Notes: generated from the letters alone by a model not told the origin. Positions 19,842 to 29,524 are shown, numbered from the stretch's first letter. The stretch: 64,000 bases of DNA from Streptomyces sp. R28 (GCF_041052385.1 NZ_CP163439.1:6995001-7059000), one strand, 5' to 3'. Translations and numbers: made by a program.

Positions 19842-20140
19842 GCTGCGGAGAGCCGCACGAGACGGACTGCAGTGAGGTACTCGATCATCTCTACGAGTTC
19901 CTCGACAGTGAGATGCCGGACGTCGACCGCGACAAGTTCAAGCAGCACTTCACGGAGTGCTCGCCGTGCCTGGAGAAGTACGGCCTGGAAGAGGCCGTGA
20001 AGAAGCTGGTCAAGCGCTGCTGCGGTCATGACGACGTGCCCACCGACCTGCGCGCCAAGGTCCTGGGGCGGCTCGACCTGATCCGCTCCGGGCAGGCCGT
20101 GCCCGACCACGACGTGACCGCGACGCCGCAGGAGTCCTGA
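19838..20140 (+). CDS. rsrA: Redox-sensing zinc anti-sigma factor
   Basis: A 100-residue ZAS protein. Cys11, His37, Cys41 and Cys44 are in exactly the positions known to bind zinc and switch by disulfide formation in S. coelicolor RsrA; Cys3, Cys61 and Cys62 are also present. Oxidation expels zinc and frees sigma-R. The gene overlaps sigR by 4 bp, which fits coupled synthesis. Confidence 0.96.
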
Positions 20141-20276
20141 ACTCCCCGTCCCGGGAACGTGGTGCCGTCACTCGAACGTGCTAATCGGCGCGTGACAACC
20201 CCGCAGCCGCCCCTCTCACCGACCTAGGCTCTCCCGTTGAGCTGAGCAGGTCATGGTGGAGGGAGGGGCGTCGAGG

Positions 20277-21620
20277 ATGGACGCGATACCGGCACGGGCG
20301 CGTGTGTACGTCGCCTGTGTGGCGCTGTGCACCCTCGCCCTTCTCCTTCCCCTGCTCGCGACACGCACGCCCTGGTGGGCGGTTGCCCTGCTCGCCGCGC
20401 TCTACGCCGCCGGCGAGCAGATCGCCGCCCGGTGGCGGTTCGCGGGCACCTTCTATCCCGTGCTGCTCGCCGGGGCCTTTCTGCTGTCGCCGCCCGCCGC
20501 CGCGCTGGTCGCGGTGCCGGGTGCGCTGCTCTCGACGGCCGGGCAACGGCCGCTGTGGACACGGCGGATCTGGCGGGCCGCCCAGCTCGCCGTGGCGCTC
20601 TGGGCGGCGGCCCGGGTGCACTGTGCACTGGACGGGCGCGATGCCGTGGCGGCGGGCGAATTCCCGTGTGCGCTGCTGTCGGCGGGGGGTGCGGTACTGA
20701 CGTTCTGTCTGGTCCTGACCGCACTGGACTGCGGGATTCTCGCGTCGGCCACGGGGGTCCCCCCGCTCGAGCGAGGCCGAGAGTGGGGGAGTGTGCCGGT
20801 GCCGCGCGCCTGGCGGGGGCTCTTCCTGCGGTCGCTCGCCCCCATCGCCGTACACGGTCTGGCCGGGCTGATGATGGCCGTGCTGTGGCGCAGTCCGTAC
20901 GGCTCCGTCGCCGCGCTGCTCGTGCTGCTGCCGATGTGCGTGTCGTGGTGGGTGTTCGCCCAGTACCACCGGGAACGCGCGGCTCATCAGGCGACGATTC
21001 GGGCGCTGGTCCAGGCCGTCGACATCAAGGACGGCTACACCCGCGGGCACAGCGAGCGGGTCGGGCAGGCCTCGATGATGATCGCGCGTGAGCTGGGCCT
21101 GGCCGACGAGCGCGTCGAGGTGCTGCGGTTCGCCGGGATCCTGCACGACGTGGGGAAGCTGGGGGTGCCCACGCGGCTGCTGCGCAAGAACGGGCCGCTC
21201 ACGCCCGAGGAGCGGCGGGTGATCGAGCTGCACCCCGAGTACGGGCACGAGATGGTCCGCGGGATCTCCTTCCTCGGCGAGGCCCGGGCGGCCGTACTGC
21301 ATCACCATGAGCGGCTGGACGGGAGCGGGTACCCCTACGGGCTGACGGGGGGCCAGATCCCGGAGTCGGCACGTGTGGTGGCGGTCGCCGACGCCTTCGA
21401 CGCGATGACGTCGACCCGGTCGTATTCGAGGGCCCGGCCCGTGTCCGTCGCCCTGGGCGAGCTGGAGAGGTGCGCGGGCTCACAGTTCGACCCCCGGATG
21501 GTCACGGCTCTCGCCCGAGCCGTGGACCGGTACGGCTGGCATCCCGCCGTGACCGCCGACGAGGCGTCCACGCCCCCTGCGCGCCCGCCGGTCGCGGGTG
21601 TTCCGGGAGCGCACCGATGA
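20277..21620 (+). CDS. Membrane HD-GYP domain phosphohydrolase
   Basis: A 447-residue protein with about six or seven hydrophobic segments in the first 240 residues and a C-terminal HD-GYP domain. The metal motif is GILHDVGKLG and the GYP segment is HHERLDGSGYP, with a typical DAFDAMTSTRSY later. Canonical HD-GYP proteins hydrolyse cyclic di-GMP or related cyclic dinucleotides. The start at 20277 has GGAGGGAGG upstream; an ATG at 20253 overlaps that site. Its stop overlaps the start of the next, related gene, so the two form an operon. Confidence 0.85.
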   Translation: MDAIPARARVYVACVALCTLALLLPLLATRTPWWAVALLAALYAAGEQIAARWRFAGTFYPVLLAGAFLLSPPAAALVAVPGALLSTAGQRPLWTRRIWRAAQLAVALWAAARVHCALDGRDAVAAGEFPCALLSAGGAVLTFCLVLTALDCGILASATGVPPLERGREWGSVPVPRAWRGLFLRSLAPIAVHGLAGLMMAVLWRSPYGSVAALLVLLPMCVSWWVFAQYHRERAAHQATIRALVQAVDIKDGYTRGHSERVGQASMMIARELGLADERVEVLRFAGILHDVGKLGVPTRLLRKNGPLTPEERRVIELHPEYGHEMVRGISFLGEARAAVLHHHERLDGSGYPYGLTGGQIPESARVVAVADAFDAMTSTRSYSRARPVSVALGELERCAGSQFDPRMVTALARAVDRYGWHPAVTADEASTPPARPPVAGVPGAHR

Positions 21621-22870
21621 GCGCCCCCCGCACCACCGGGAAACCGCCCCTCCTTCTCACCCTCGTCCACACCTGCGCGGCCCTCCTGGCCGCAGGCTCC
21701 CTCCTGGGCACCCTCTGGCACGAGCTCGACGAACGCGGCATCGCCCTCGCCTTCGGCGTCCTGGTCACCGTGGGTGAGCTCACCCGGTGGACCGGCGCGG
21801 AGGGCAGGGAGGCCGCCCCGCTCGGCGCCGCCGCGGCGCTGTCGTACGCGCTGCTGGGGGAGGACGGCGGGCACCCCACCCACCACGGGGTCCTGCAGGT
21901 CGGCGCCGTCGTCCTCGCCGCCTCGCTGCTCGGCAGCGTGCCGCACCTCGCGCGCGGGCGCCCCGTGCTCGACCACCTCGCCCGGCGCGTGCTCACCACC
22001 GGCTTCGCCGCCGTCTGCTTCCAACCCCTGTACAACCAGGGCACGTTCCACGGCTGGGGCCCCGGCTACGCCCTGATCCTGCTCGCGATCCTCTCCCTCA
22101 CCGCCCTGTGCGACGCGCTGCTGGCCGCCGCGCTGGCCCACTCCCGCACCCGGTGGCCGTTCGGGCCGCTGCTGCGGGACGAGCTGCGGGCGACGCTCGG
22201 GATCGGGTCGGCCGTCTGCGCGACGGGCGCGGTGATGGCGCTCGCGGTCGCCGTGGTCGGGCTGTGGGCGCTGCCCCTCTTCTCGCTCCCCCTCCTGCTC
22301 ACCCAGATGTCCCTGCGCCGCTACACCGCCGTGCGCACCACCTACCGGCAGACCATCGCCTCCCTCGCCCGGGCCACCGAGATCGCCGGGTACACCCCGG
22401 CCGGACACGCCCGGCGGGTGGCCGCGCTCAGCCGGGAGGTCGGGCGGGACCTGGGGCTGTCCGAGGCGGAACTCACCGTGCTGGAGTACGCGGCGCTCAT
22501 GCATGACATCGGGCAGCTGAGCCTGGTCGACCCGGTGCCGGCCGGGGCCACCGCCGAACTGCCCGTCGAGGAACAGCGGCGGATCGCGCTGCTCGGCGGG
22601 GCCGTCGTACGGCAGACCGGGGTGCCCGCACAGGTGGCGACGGTCGTGGAGCGGCTGGCCGACCCCTGCCCGGAGCAGCCGGTCGCCGCGCGGATCGTGC
22701 GGGCCGTGAACGCCTACGAGGAGAAGGCGCGGGACGCCGGGCCCGGCGGGCCCCTGAAGGCGCTGGAGGAGCTGCGGCTGGGCACCGCCGGGGACTACGC
22801 CCCGGAGGTGGTGGGTTCGCTCGCACGGGTGCTGTCCAGAGACTGTCTGACATGGCCTGTGGCTGGGTAA
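21617..22870 (+). CDS. Membrane HD domain protein with degenerate HD-GYP
   Basis: A 417-residue protein with the same layout as its upstream neighbour: hydrophobic N-terminal half and HD region. YAALMHDIGQLS keeps the HD dyad. The position equivalent to HHExxxGxGYP reads VVERLADPCPEQP, so the GYP signature and its metal ligands are missing. It may be a non-catalytic partner or have another specificity. The ATGA overlap indicates coupled translation with the intact HD-GYP protein. Confidence 0.78.
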   Translation: MSAPRTTGKPPLLLTLVHTCAALLAAGSLLGTLWHELDERGIALAFGVLVTVGELTRWTGAEGREAAPLGAAAALSYALLGEDGGHPTHHGVLQVGAVVLAASLLGSVPHLARGRPVLDHLARRVLTTGFAAVCFQPLYNQGTFHGWGPGYALILLAILSLTALCDALLAAALAHSRTRWPFGPLLRDELRATLGIGSAVCATGAVMALAVAVVGLWALPLFSLPLLLTQMSLRRYTAVRTTYRQTIASLARATEIAGYTPAGHARRVAALSREVGRDLGLSEAELTVLEYAALMHDIGQLSLVDPVPAGATAELPVEEQRRIALLGGAVVRQTGVPAQVATVVERLADPCPEQPVAARIVRAVNAYEEKARDAGPGGPLKALEELRLGTAGDYAPEVVGSLARVLSRDCLTWPVAG

Positions 22871-22979
22871 CCCATGGGTAATGAGCGCCCTTCCAGCCGT
22901 ACGTGGTTGGATGCGAATGAGAGGGTGTCCGGGGGCGAGCACTAGCCAGCCCACTCCACGGAACTGGCAGGCGGGAATC

Positions 22980-23960
22980 GTGAGGATCTTCGGCAAGGGA
23001 CGGCACCGGCCCTCCGCCTCCTGGCGGCAGGCCACCGACCGTGCGTTCACGTTGATCGGCGACGGTCGGTACGACGACGCAGGCGCGTTGCTGACACGTG
23101 CCGCCGATCTGGAGCCCTGGCTTTCGGAGTCCTGGTTCAACCTCGCCCTGCTGCACAAGTTCCGGCACGACTGGGAGCAGGCCCGGGCGGCCGGGCTGCG
23201 CGCCGTGGCGCTGCTCGACCGGGAGACCGGGGCGCCCGACTGGTGGAACGTCGGCATCGCGGCCACCGCCCTGCAGGACTGGCCGCTGGCCCGGCGGGCC
23301 TGGCAGGCGTACGGGCTGCGGGTGCCCGGCGGGGCGACCGACTCCGGTGAGCCGGTCGGGATGGACTTGGGCAGCGCGGCCGTACGACTGTCCCCGGAGG
23401 GGGAGGCCGAGGTCGTGTGGGGGCGGCGGCTCGACCCCGCCCGCATCGAGGTGCTGTCGATCCCGCTGCCGTCCTCCGGGCGGCGCTGGGGCGAGGTCGT
23501 GCTGCACGACGGGGTGCCGCACGGCGAGCGGACCACGTCCGCCGGGCACGCCTACCCCGTCTTCGACGAGATCGAGCTGTGGGCGCCCTCGCCGGTCCCC
23601 ACCTGGGTGGTCCTCCTGGAGGCCGCCACCGAGGCCGACCGGGACGCGCTGGAGCAGCTCGCGGCCGACGCCGGGTTCGCCGCGGAGGACTGGTCGTCGT
23701 CGGTGCGGCTGCTGTGCCGGATGTGCTCCGAGTCGCGGATGCCGTCGGACGAGGGCGACGGGGAGCACCTGGACCCGCACGACCACAGTGAGCCGGGTCA
23801 CCCCGGGCCGCTGGGCCACCGCACCGACGGGCAGCTGTGGGTGCCGGAGCGGGAATGTGGCGTCGCCGCACCCGCGTCACTGGTCCGGGGACTGCTGGAC
23901 GGATGGGTCGCCGACAGCCCGGATTCGCGGGACTGGCGGGATCTCGAAGAGGTCTGCTGA
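22980..23960 (+). CDS. Tetratricopeptide repeat protein
   Basis: A 326-residue soluble protein, starting VRIFGKGRHR. The first 120 residues contain TPR-like pairs (AFTLIGDGRYDDAGALLTRA and WFNLALLHKFRHDWEQARAA). The rest is a conserved beta-rich region without a named domain that I recognise. The GTG at 22980 was chosen over upstream ATGs because those would start in the promoter-like gap after the HD gene. It precedes peptide deformylase by 73 bases. Function unknown. Confidence 0.68.
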   Translation: MRIFGKGRHRPSASWRQATDRAFTLIGDGRYDDAGALLTRAADLEPWLSESWFNLALLHKFRHDWEQARAAGLRAVALLDRETGAPDWWNVGIAATALQDWPLARRAWQAYGLRVPGGATDSGEPVGMDLGSAAVRLSPEGEAEVVWGRRLDPARIEVLSIPLPSSGRRWGEVVLHDGVPHGERTTSAGHAYPVFDEIELWAPSPVPTWVVLLEAATEADRDALEQLAADAGFAAEDWSSSVRLLCRMCSESRMPSDEGDGEHLDPHDHSEPGHPGPLGHRTDGQLWVPERECGVAAPASLVRGLLDGWVADSPDSRDWRDLEEVC

Positions 23961-24033
23961 GCATTCGCCGTACCCTGTATCAGCATCACACCCCCCTTTT
24001 TCTTTTGTTTGTGCAGGAAGGCGTACGTCTGTC

Positions 24034-24684
24034 ATGGCCCAGCAGGACACCGATCAGCAGCACGCGGGCGTGCTCCCCGTCGACGACGAGGGCTTCGTCA
24101 TCGACACGGAGGACTGCGAGGAGCGCGAGCTGGCGTTCCGCGAGCGCGGCACCTCGCGGCCCATCACGGTCGTCGGGAACCCGGTGCTCCACAAGGAGTG
24201 CAAGGACGTCACCGCGTTCGACGACGAGCTGCTGAAGCTGGTCGACGACATGTTCGCCTCGCAGCGCACCGCCGAGGGCGTGGGCCTGGCCGCCAACCAG
24301 ATCGGCGTCGACCTGAAGGTCTTCGTCTACGACTGCCAGGACGACCAGGGCGTGCGGCACGTCGGCGTGATCTGCAACCCCGAGCTCGTCGAGCTGCCCG
24401 CCGACAAGCGCCGCCTCGACGACAGCAACGAGGGCTGCCTGTCCGTGCCGACGGCCTACGCCGCGCTGGCCCGCCCCGACTACGCCGAGGTGACCGGGCA
24501 GGACGAGAAGGGCAACCCGATCAAGGTGCGCGGCACCGGGTACTTCGCTCGGTGTTTGCAGCACGAGACCGACCACCTGTACGGCTACCTCTACATCGAC
24601 CGTCTCTCCAAGCGGGAGCGCAAGGACGCGCTCCGGCAGATGGCCGAGAACGAGCCCCGTTACCCCGTCGTCGCGAACGACTGA
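24034..24684 (+). CDS. def: Peptide deformylase
   Basis: A 216-residue enzyme removing the formyl group from nascent proteins. All three motifs are present: GVGLAANQIG (motif I), EGCLSV (motif II, metal Cys) and QHETDH (motif III, two metal His). An N-terminal extension of about 40 acidic residues precedes the catalytic core and is common in Streptomyces paralogues. The ATG at 24034 starts MAQQDTDQQH. A hairpin follows. Confidence 0.95.
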   Translation: MAQQDTDQQHAGVLPVDDEGFVIDTEDCEERELAFRERGTSRPITVVGNPVLHKECKDVTAFDDELLKLVDDMFASQRTAEGVGLAANQIGVDLKVFVYDCQDDQGVRHVGVICNPELVELPADKRRLDDSNEGCLSVPTAYAALARPDYAEVTGQDEKGNPIKVRGTGYFARCLQHETDHLYGYLYIDRLSKRERKDALRQMAENEPRYPVVAND

Positions 24685-24717
24685 GTTCGGCTCAAGAGCC
24701 TCACACGTCCCTTCCGT

Positions 24718-24757
24718 ACGGCGCCTGTTCAGGATCCCCTTCCTGACCGGGCGCCGT
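24718..24757 (+). terminator. Terminator after def
   Basis: A long imperfect stem: arms 24718-24734 and 24741-24757 pair over 17 positions with a two-base mismatch in the middle and a 6-base loop, about 34 bases beyond the def stop. Confidence 0.75.
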
Positions 24758-24975
24758 TCGCATGTCCGTCGCACGTTCGATCCCATACAGGCAGATTGTG
24801 ATCCAGCACCAGTCACATAGGGGGAGATTCTCGGCGCCGAGGGGTAGTGAATGAAGCAAATCCGTTCCCAGATCGGTCAGTTGTGGTGCTGAATGGAAGT
24901 GCGGGGATACGCGACGGCGCACGCCCGGCACAGCGGGAGGGGCGTGTACAACTGGCGGCTGAGAGGGGTTTGTTC

Positions 24976-26061
24976 GTGCATGCTTTCTCACGCGGCACCA
25001 CATCGACACCGACGGCGGTCCCGGTACCACCCTCGCTCTCTCTCCCGGTGATCGAAGCAGCGTTTCCCAGGCAGCTCCATCCGTATTGGCCCCAACTCCA
25101 GGAGAAGACCCGTACCTGGCTGCTGGAAAAGCGGCTGATGCCGGCCGACAAGGTCGATGAATATGCCGACGGCCTTTGCTACACGGACCTCATGGCGGGG
25201 TACTACATCGGCGCCCCCGACGAGGTGCTCCAGGCGATAGCGGACTTCAGCGCGTGGTTCTTCGTCTGGGACGACCGGCACGACCGCGACATCGTCCACC
25301 ACCGCCCGGCCGCCTGGCGCCGGCTGAGGTTCCGCCTGCACGCGGCGCTCGACTCACCCGAGGACCATCTGCACCACGCGGACCCGCTGGTCGTGGGGTT
25401 CGCGGACAGCATGGTGCGGCTGTACTCGTTCCTGCCGCACACCTGGAACGCCCGGTTCGCCCGCCACTTCCACGCGGTGATCGAGGCGTACGACCGGGAA
25501 TTCCGCAACCGCATCGAGGGGCACATCCCCACGGTCGAGGATTACCTCGAACTGCGCCGGCTCTCCTTTGCGCACTGGATCTGGACCGACCTGCTCGAGC
25601 TGAGCGCCGGGCTGGAACTTCCGGACCGGGTACGAAAACACCCGGCATATCGGCGGGCGGCGTTGCTGAGCCAGGAATTCGCCGCCTGGTACAACGACCT
25701 CTGCTCATTCCCCAAGGAAATCGCGGGCGACGAGGTCCACAATCTCGGAATCAGCCTCATCACGCACAAGGGGCTCACTCTGGAAGAGACGGTGGCGGAA
25801 GTCAGGCAACGCGTCGAGGACTGCATATCCGATTTCCTCGTGGCCGAGCGGGACGCCCTTGAATTCGCCGACTCACTGGCCGACGGCACGGCGTGGGGAA
25901 AAGAACTCGGCGCCGCCGTGCGCGCCTGCGTCCGCAATATGCGCAACTGGTTCAGCTCGGTCTACTGGTTCCACCACGAGTCCGGCCGGTACATGGTCGA
26001 CAGCTGGGACGACCGGTCCACGCCCCCGTACGTCAACAACGAAGCGGCAGGTGAGAAATGA
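24976..26061 (+). CDS. cyc1: Epi-isozizaene synthase (sesquiterpene cyclase)
   Basis: A 361-residue class I terpene cyclase that converts farnesyl diphosphate into epi-isozizaene, the precursor of the antibiotic albaflavenone. The sequence follows S. coelicolor Cyc1 closely and has the same length. The Asp-rich motif DDRHD begins at residue 99 and the second metal motif NDLCSFPKE at residue 240, the same positions as in the characterised enzyme; only Phe for Leu differs within the latter as I recall it. The GTG start is preceded by GAGAGGGG. Its stop overlaps the P450 start by 4 bp. Confidence 0.95.
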   Translation: MHAFSRGTTSTPTAVPVPPSLSLPVIEAAFPRQLHPYWPQLQEKTRTWLLEKRLMPADKVDEYADGLCYTDLMAGYYIGAPDEVLQAIADFSAWFFVWDDRHDRDIVHHRPAAWRRLRFRLHAALDSPEDHLHHADPLVVGFADSMVRLYSFLPHTWNARFARHFHAVIEAYDREFRNRIEGHIPTVEDYLELRRLSFAHWIWTDLLELSAGLELPDRVRKHPAYRRAALLSQEFAAWYNDLCSFPKEIAGDEVHNLGISLITHKGLTLEETVAEVRQRVEDCISDFLVAERDALEFADSLADGTAWGKELGAAVRACVRNMRNWFSSVYWFHHESGRYMVDSWDDRSTPPYVNNEAAGEK

Positions 26062-27437
26062 CCGTCGAGTCCGTCCGCCCCGAAGCCCAACCCCGTGGGA
26101 CTTCGGAACTGCGTGAGCCGCCCCTCGCGGGCGGCAGGGTTCCACTTCTCGGCCACGGCTGGAAGCTGGTCCGGGATCCGCTGGCCTTCATGGCGGGGCT
26201 CCGGGTCCACGGCGACGTCGTACGGCTGAAGCTCGGCCCGAAGACGGTCTACGCCGTCACCACGCCGGATCTCACCGGCGCGCTGGCGCTGAGCACCGAC
26301 TTCGAGATCGCCGGCCCGCTGTGGGAGTCCCTGGAGGGCCTGCTCGGCAAGGAGGGGGTGGCCACGGCGAACGGCCCCCGGCACCGGCGTCAGCGGCGCA
26401 CCATCCAGCCCGCCTTCCGGCTCGACGCGATCCCCGGGTACGGGCCGATCATGGAGGAGGAGGCACATGCGCTGACCGAACGCTGGAAGCCCGGCGAGAC
26501 CATCGACTGCACCTCCGAGTCGTTCCGGATAGCCGTGCGCATCGCCGCCCGCTGTCTGCTGCGCGGCGCGTACATGGACGAGCGGGCCGAGCGGCTGTGT
26601 GCCGCGCTGGACACCCTCTTCCGCGGTATGTACCGGCGGATGGTGATCCCGCTCGGGCCGCTGTACAACCTGCCGCTCCCGGCCAACCGCACATTCAACC
26701 GGGCCCTGGCCGATTTCCATCTCCTGGTCGACGAGATCGTCGCCGAACGCCGGGCATCCGGTCAAAAGCCGGACGATTTGCTGACGGCATTGCTGGACGC
26801 GAAGGACGAGAATGGCGACCCCATCGGGGAACAGGAGATCCACGATCAGGTCGTCGCGATACTCACGGCGGGCGCCGAGACCGTGGCCTCCACGATCATG
26901 TGGCTGCTTCATGTGTTCTCGGAACATCCGGAACACGCCGACAAGGTGCGCGCGGAGGTCGAATCCGTCACCGGTGGCCGGCCCGTGGCATTCGAGGACG
27001 TCCGCAGGCTCGGGCACACCAACAATGTCGTCGTGGAGGCGATGCGTTTGCGCCCCGCGATCTGGATTCTGACGCGACGGGCGGTGGCCGATACGTCACT
27101 GGGTGGCTATCGCATTCCGGCCGGGGCCGACATCGTCTACAGCCCCTACGCCATCCAGCGCGACCCGAAGTCGTACGCGCGCCACCTCGAGTTCGACCCC
27201 GATCGCTGGCTTCCGGAGCGCGTGAAGGACGTGCCGAAATTCGCCATGAGTCCGTTCGGCGTCGGCAATCGCAAGTGCCCGAGCGACCACTTCTCCATGG
27301 CCATGCTGACGCTGATCACGGCGGCGCTGTCCACCAGGTACCGCTTCGAGCAGGTGTCCGGTTCGAGCGACGCGACCCGGGTGGGCATCACACTCCACCC
27401 GCACCACCTGCTGCTGAGGCCGGTGCCGAGGGACTGA
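26058..27437 (+). CDS. cyp170A1: Cytochrome P450 CYP170A family, albaflavenone synthase
   Basis: A 459-residue P450 that oxidises epi-isozizaene in two steps to albaflavenone. The heme-binding loop is FGVGNRKCPSDHF with the ligand at Cys407; the ExxR-type helix and AGAETVASTIMW I-helix are visible. S. coelicolor CYP170A1 is reported to carry a second, farnesene synthase site; the acidic stretch from residue 239 (DDLLTALLDAKDENGD) is the region to compare. Electron partners are not encoded nearby. Translation is coupled to the cyclase. Confidence 0.94.
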   Translation: MTVESVRPEAQPRGTSELREPPLAGGRVPLLGHGWKLVRDPLAFMAGLRVHGDVVRLKLGPKTVYAVTTPDLTGALALSTDFEIAGPLWESLEGLLGKEGVATANGPRHRRQRRTIQPAFRLDAIPGYGPIMEEEAHALTERWKPGETIDCTSESFRIAVRIAARCLLRGAYMDERAERLCAALDTLFRGMYRRMVIPLGPLYNLPLPANRTFNRALADFHLLVDEIVAERRASGQKPDDLLTALLDAKDENGDPIGEQEIHDQVVAILTAGAETVASTIMWLLHVFSEHPEHADKVRAEVESVTGGRPVAFEDVRRLGHTNNVVVEAMRLRPAIWILTRRAVADTSLGGYRIPAGADIVYSPYAIQRDPKSYARHLEFDPDRWLPERVKDVPKFAMSPFGVGNRKCPSDHFSMAMLTLITAALSTRYRFEQVSGSSDATRVGITLHPHHLLLRPVPRD

Positions 27438-27469
27438 CGCCAGTCGGGGGCTGCCCCCCAAGGGGCGGC

Positions 27470-28435
27470 TCAGGCTGCAGGGGGCCCCTGGAACGTCCGT
27501 CGGTAGGCGTTCGGGGTCGTCCCCAGCGCCCGTACGAACTGATGGCGCAGTGCGGCCGCCGTGCCGAACCCTGTCCGGCCGGCGATCGCGTCCACCGTCT
27601 CGCCCGTCGCCTCCAACAACTCCTGTGCCAACAGCACCCGTTGACGCAGGATCCAGCGATAGGGGGTCGTCCCGGTCTCCTGCTGGAAGCGGCGGGCGAA
27701 GGTGCGCGGGGACATGTGCGCCCGCTCGGCGAGCTGCTCGACGGTGACCTCCTCGTCGAGGTGCAGCTCCATCCAGGCCAGCACCTCGCCGACCGTGTCG
27801 CAGTGCGAGAGGGGCAGCGGGCGTTCGATGTACTGGGCCTGCCCGCCGTCCCGGTGCGGCGGGACCACCATCCGCCGGGCGATCTTGTTGGCGACCTCGG
27901 GGCCCTGCTCCTGCCGCACGATGTGCAGACAGGCGTCGATGCCGGCGGCGGTGCCGGCGCTGGTGATCACGGGCCCGTCGTCTACGTAGAGCACGTCGGG
28001 CTCGACGATCGCCTCCGAGTGCCGTCGGGACAGCTCCTCGGCCTGCCGCCAGTGCGCGCTGCACCTCCGCCCGTCGAGCAGCCCGGCCGCGCCCAGCACG
28101 AAGACGCCGGAGCACACGCTGAGCACCCGCGCACCCCGGTCGACGGCCCTGACCAGGGAGTCCAGCAGCTCGGGCGGATAGTCCCGGGTGACGTAGTCGC
28201 TGCCGGCCGGTACGGCGATCAGGTCGGCGTCGTCCAGCCGCTCCAGGCCGTGCGGCGTGGAGACGGTGAGCCCGCCGACGTGGGTGTCCAGCGTCGGTCC
28301 CTCCGCCGAGACGACGGCGAAGTCGTACGTGGGCAGTCCCTCGTCGCTGCGGTCGATGCCGAACACCTCGCAGACGACGCCCAGTTCAAAGGGGTGCACG
28401 CCGTCGAGGAGGACGGCGGCCACGTTCTTCAGCAT
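27470..28435 (-). CDS. nrdS: AraC-family regulator with DJ-1/PfpI domain (NrdS/GlxA type)
   Basis: A 321-residue regulator. Residues about 1-190 are a DJ-1/PfpI-like amidotransferase domain (VCSGVFVLGAAGLLDGR includes the nucleophile-elbow Cys). A C-terminal AraC domain follows with two helix-turn-helix units (VEQLAERAHMSPRTFARRFQ and VDAIAGRTGFGTAAALRHQF). In S. coelicolor the third gene of the nrdABS operon is an AraC-like regulator in this position next to cyp170A1, so I call it NrdS. Here it is separated from nrdB by two opposite-strand genes, so it needs its own promoter. The symbol rests on position and family. Confidence 0.75.
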   Translation of the reverse strand: MLKNVAAVLLDGVHPFELGVVCEVFGIDRSDEGLPTYDFAVVSAEGPTLDTHVGGLTVSTPHGLERLDDADLIAVPAGSDYVTRDYPPELLDSLVRAVDRGARVLSVCSGVFVLGAAGLLDGRRCSAHWRQAEELSRRHSEAIVEPDVLYVDDGPVITSAGTAAGIDACLHIVRQEQGPEVANKIARRMVVPPHRDGGQAQYIERPLPLSHCDTVGEVLAWMELHLDEEVTVEQLAERAHMSPRTFARRFQQETGTTPYRWILRQRVLLAQELLEATGETVDAIAGRTGFGTAAALRHQFVRALGTTPNAYRRTFQGPPAA

Positions 28436-28527
28436 GCTGCCAGTGTGCCTCGTCGGTGGCAGTAAATCGAGGGTCTACGGCAGTCCTGCCACTGTTCGTA
28501 AGGAGCGTCCGGCGTGACAGTGGTGTC

Positions 28528-28701
28528 ATGACTACAGCGCAGACAGAAGGACTGATCTCGATGCTCACCGTTCTCGGCATGTTCGTCCTCCTGGTCCTCC
28601 CCTCAGTGATCGGGATCGTGCACGACCGGCGTATCGACCGTCAGATCAAGGAGGCGGAGCAACACCGGTCCCGGCAGCGGCGCTTCGCGCGGGCGGCGTA
28701 A
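28528..28701 (+). CDS. Small single-span membrane protein
   Basis: A 57-residue protein: a short N-terminus, one hydrophobic helix (MLTVLGMFVLLVLPSVIGIV) and a basic tail (HDRRIDRQIKEAEQHRSRQR) that should stay in the cytoplasm. A start at the ATG at 28561 would give 46 residues and has AGAAGGA upstream, so the start is uncertain. It lies between nrdS and nrdB on the opposite strand. Function unknown. Confidence 0.6.
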   Translation: MTTAQTEGLISMLTVLGMFVLLVLPSVIGIVHDRRIDRQIKEAEQHRSRQRRFARAA

Positions 28702-28728
28702 CCTCTCCTGCACCAACAGGGGAGGATC

Positions 28729-29514
28729 ATGAGACACAGACTGTGGGCCGTGGCAGGCGGGGCGGCAGCCCTGACCCTGCTCACGGCCACCGGCGCGCAC
28801 GCCGAGGGCGAGGGCGACATCCGGGTCACCAAGGCGGTCGTCAACCACGGCAAGAACGTCATCGTCGGCACGACGAAGGCCGTCGAGTACCCGATCGCCA
28901 TCACCATCAAGGACGACTCGGGGGTGAAGGGGCTCACACGCGTCAGCACCATCAACACGTCCAGTGCCGAAGGGGGCGGCTTCGCCGAGTGGATCGGCAC
29001 GAAGTGCGTGGAGACGACGTCGACCACGTCGGTGTGCACGGCCACGATGCGGATCACTCCGGCCTGGATCCCCGGCTACAGCGACACCGACAGCAACAGG
29101 GCCGCCGGTGAATGGCAGGTCAACGCCACGGTCAAGGCGAACGACGGTGACTACTGGATCTCCGACCGCATCGCCCTCTACAAGGTGAAGCGCGCCTCCA
29201 GGCTCACGACGGACGCGACCCCCGAGCCCGTCGCCAAGGGGTCCTCGCTCACCGTCAACGGCAAGCTGACGCGCGCGAACTGGGAGAACCTCAAGTACCA
29301 CGGGTACACGGAACAGTCGGTCAAGCTCCAGTTCCGCCCCGCCGGTGGCGCCCACTACAGCACGGTCAAGACCGTGAAGACGGGCGCCCACGGCAAGCTC
29401 AGCACCAAGGTGACCGTCACCTCGGCGGGCAGCTGGCGCTGGTACTTCCCCGGCACGACGACGACCGCGCGGGTCGTGTCGGCCGGGGATGCCGTCGCGC
29501 TGAAGCAGGGCTGA
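28729..29514 (+). CDS. Secreted beta-rich protein of unknown function
   Basis: A 261-residue exported protein. The signal peptide has MRHR, a hydrophobic core and a cleavage site after AHA (residue 24). The mature part has repeated beta-type stretches; two Cys residues 14 apart could form a disulfide. The C-terminal third (SLTVNGKL, VKLQFRP, GSWRWYF) resembles Ig-like or fibronectin-like modules seen in Streptomyces secreted proteins. A strong AGGGGAGG lies just upstream of the ATG. It is convergent with nrdB with a 10-base gap. No function can be named. Confidence 0.75.
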   Translation: MRHRLWAVAGGAAALTLLTATGAHAEGEGDIRVTKAVVNHGKNVIVGTTKAVEYPIAITIKDDSGVKGLTRVSTINTSSAEGGGFAEWIGTKCVETTSTTSVCTATMRITPAWIPGYSDTDSNRAAGEWQVNATVKANDGDYWISDRIALYKVKRASRLTTDATPEPVAKGSSLTVNGKLTRANWENLKYHGYTEQSVKLQFRPAGGAHYSTVKTVKTGAHGKLSTKVTVTSAGSWRWYFPGTTTTARVVSAGDAVALKQG

Positions 29515-29524
29515 GAGGTCCGGC

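Noticed and set aside
20150..20185. Second sigma-R-like promoter after rsrA
   Set aside because: GGAAC with an 18-base spacer is followed by CGT rather than GTT; two mismatches in the key elements.
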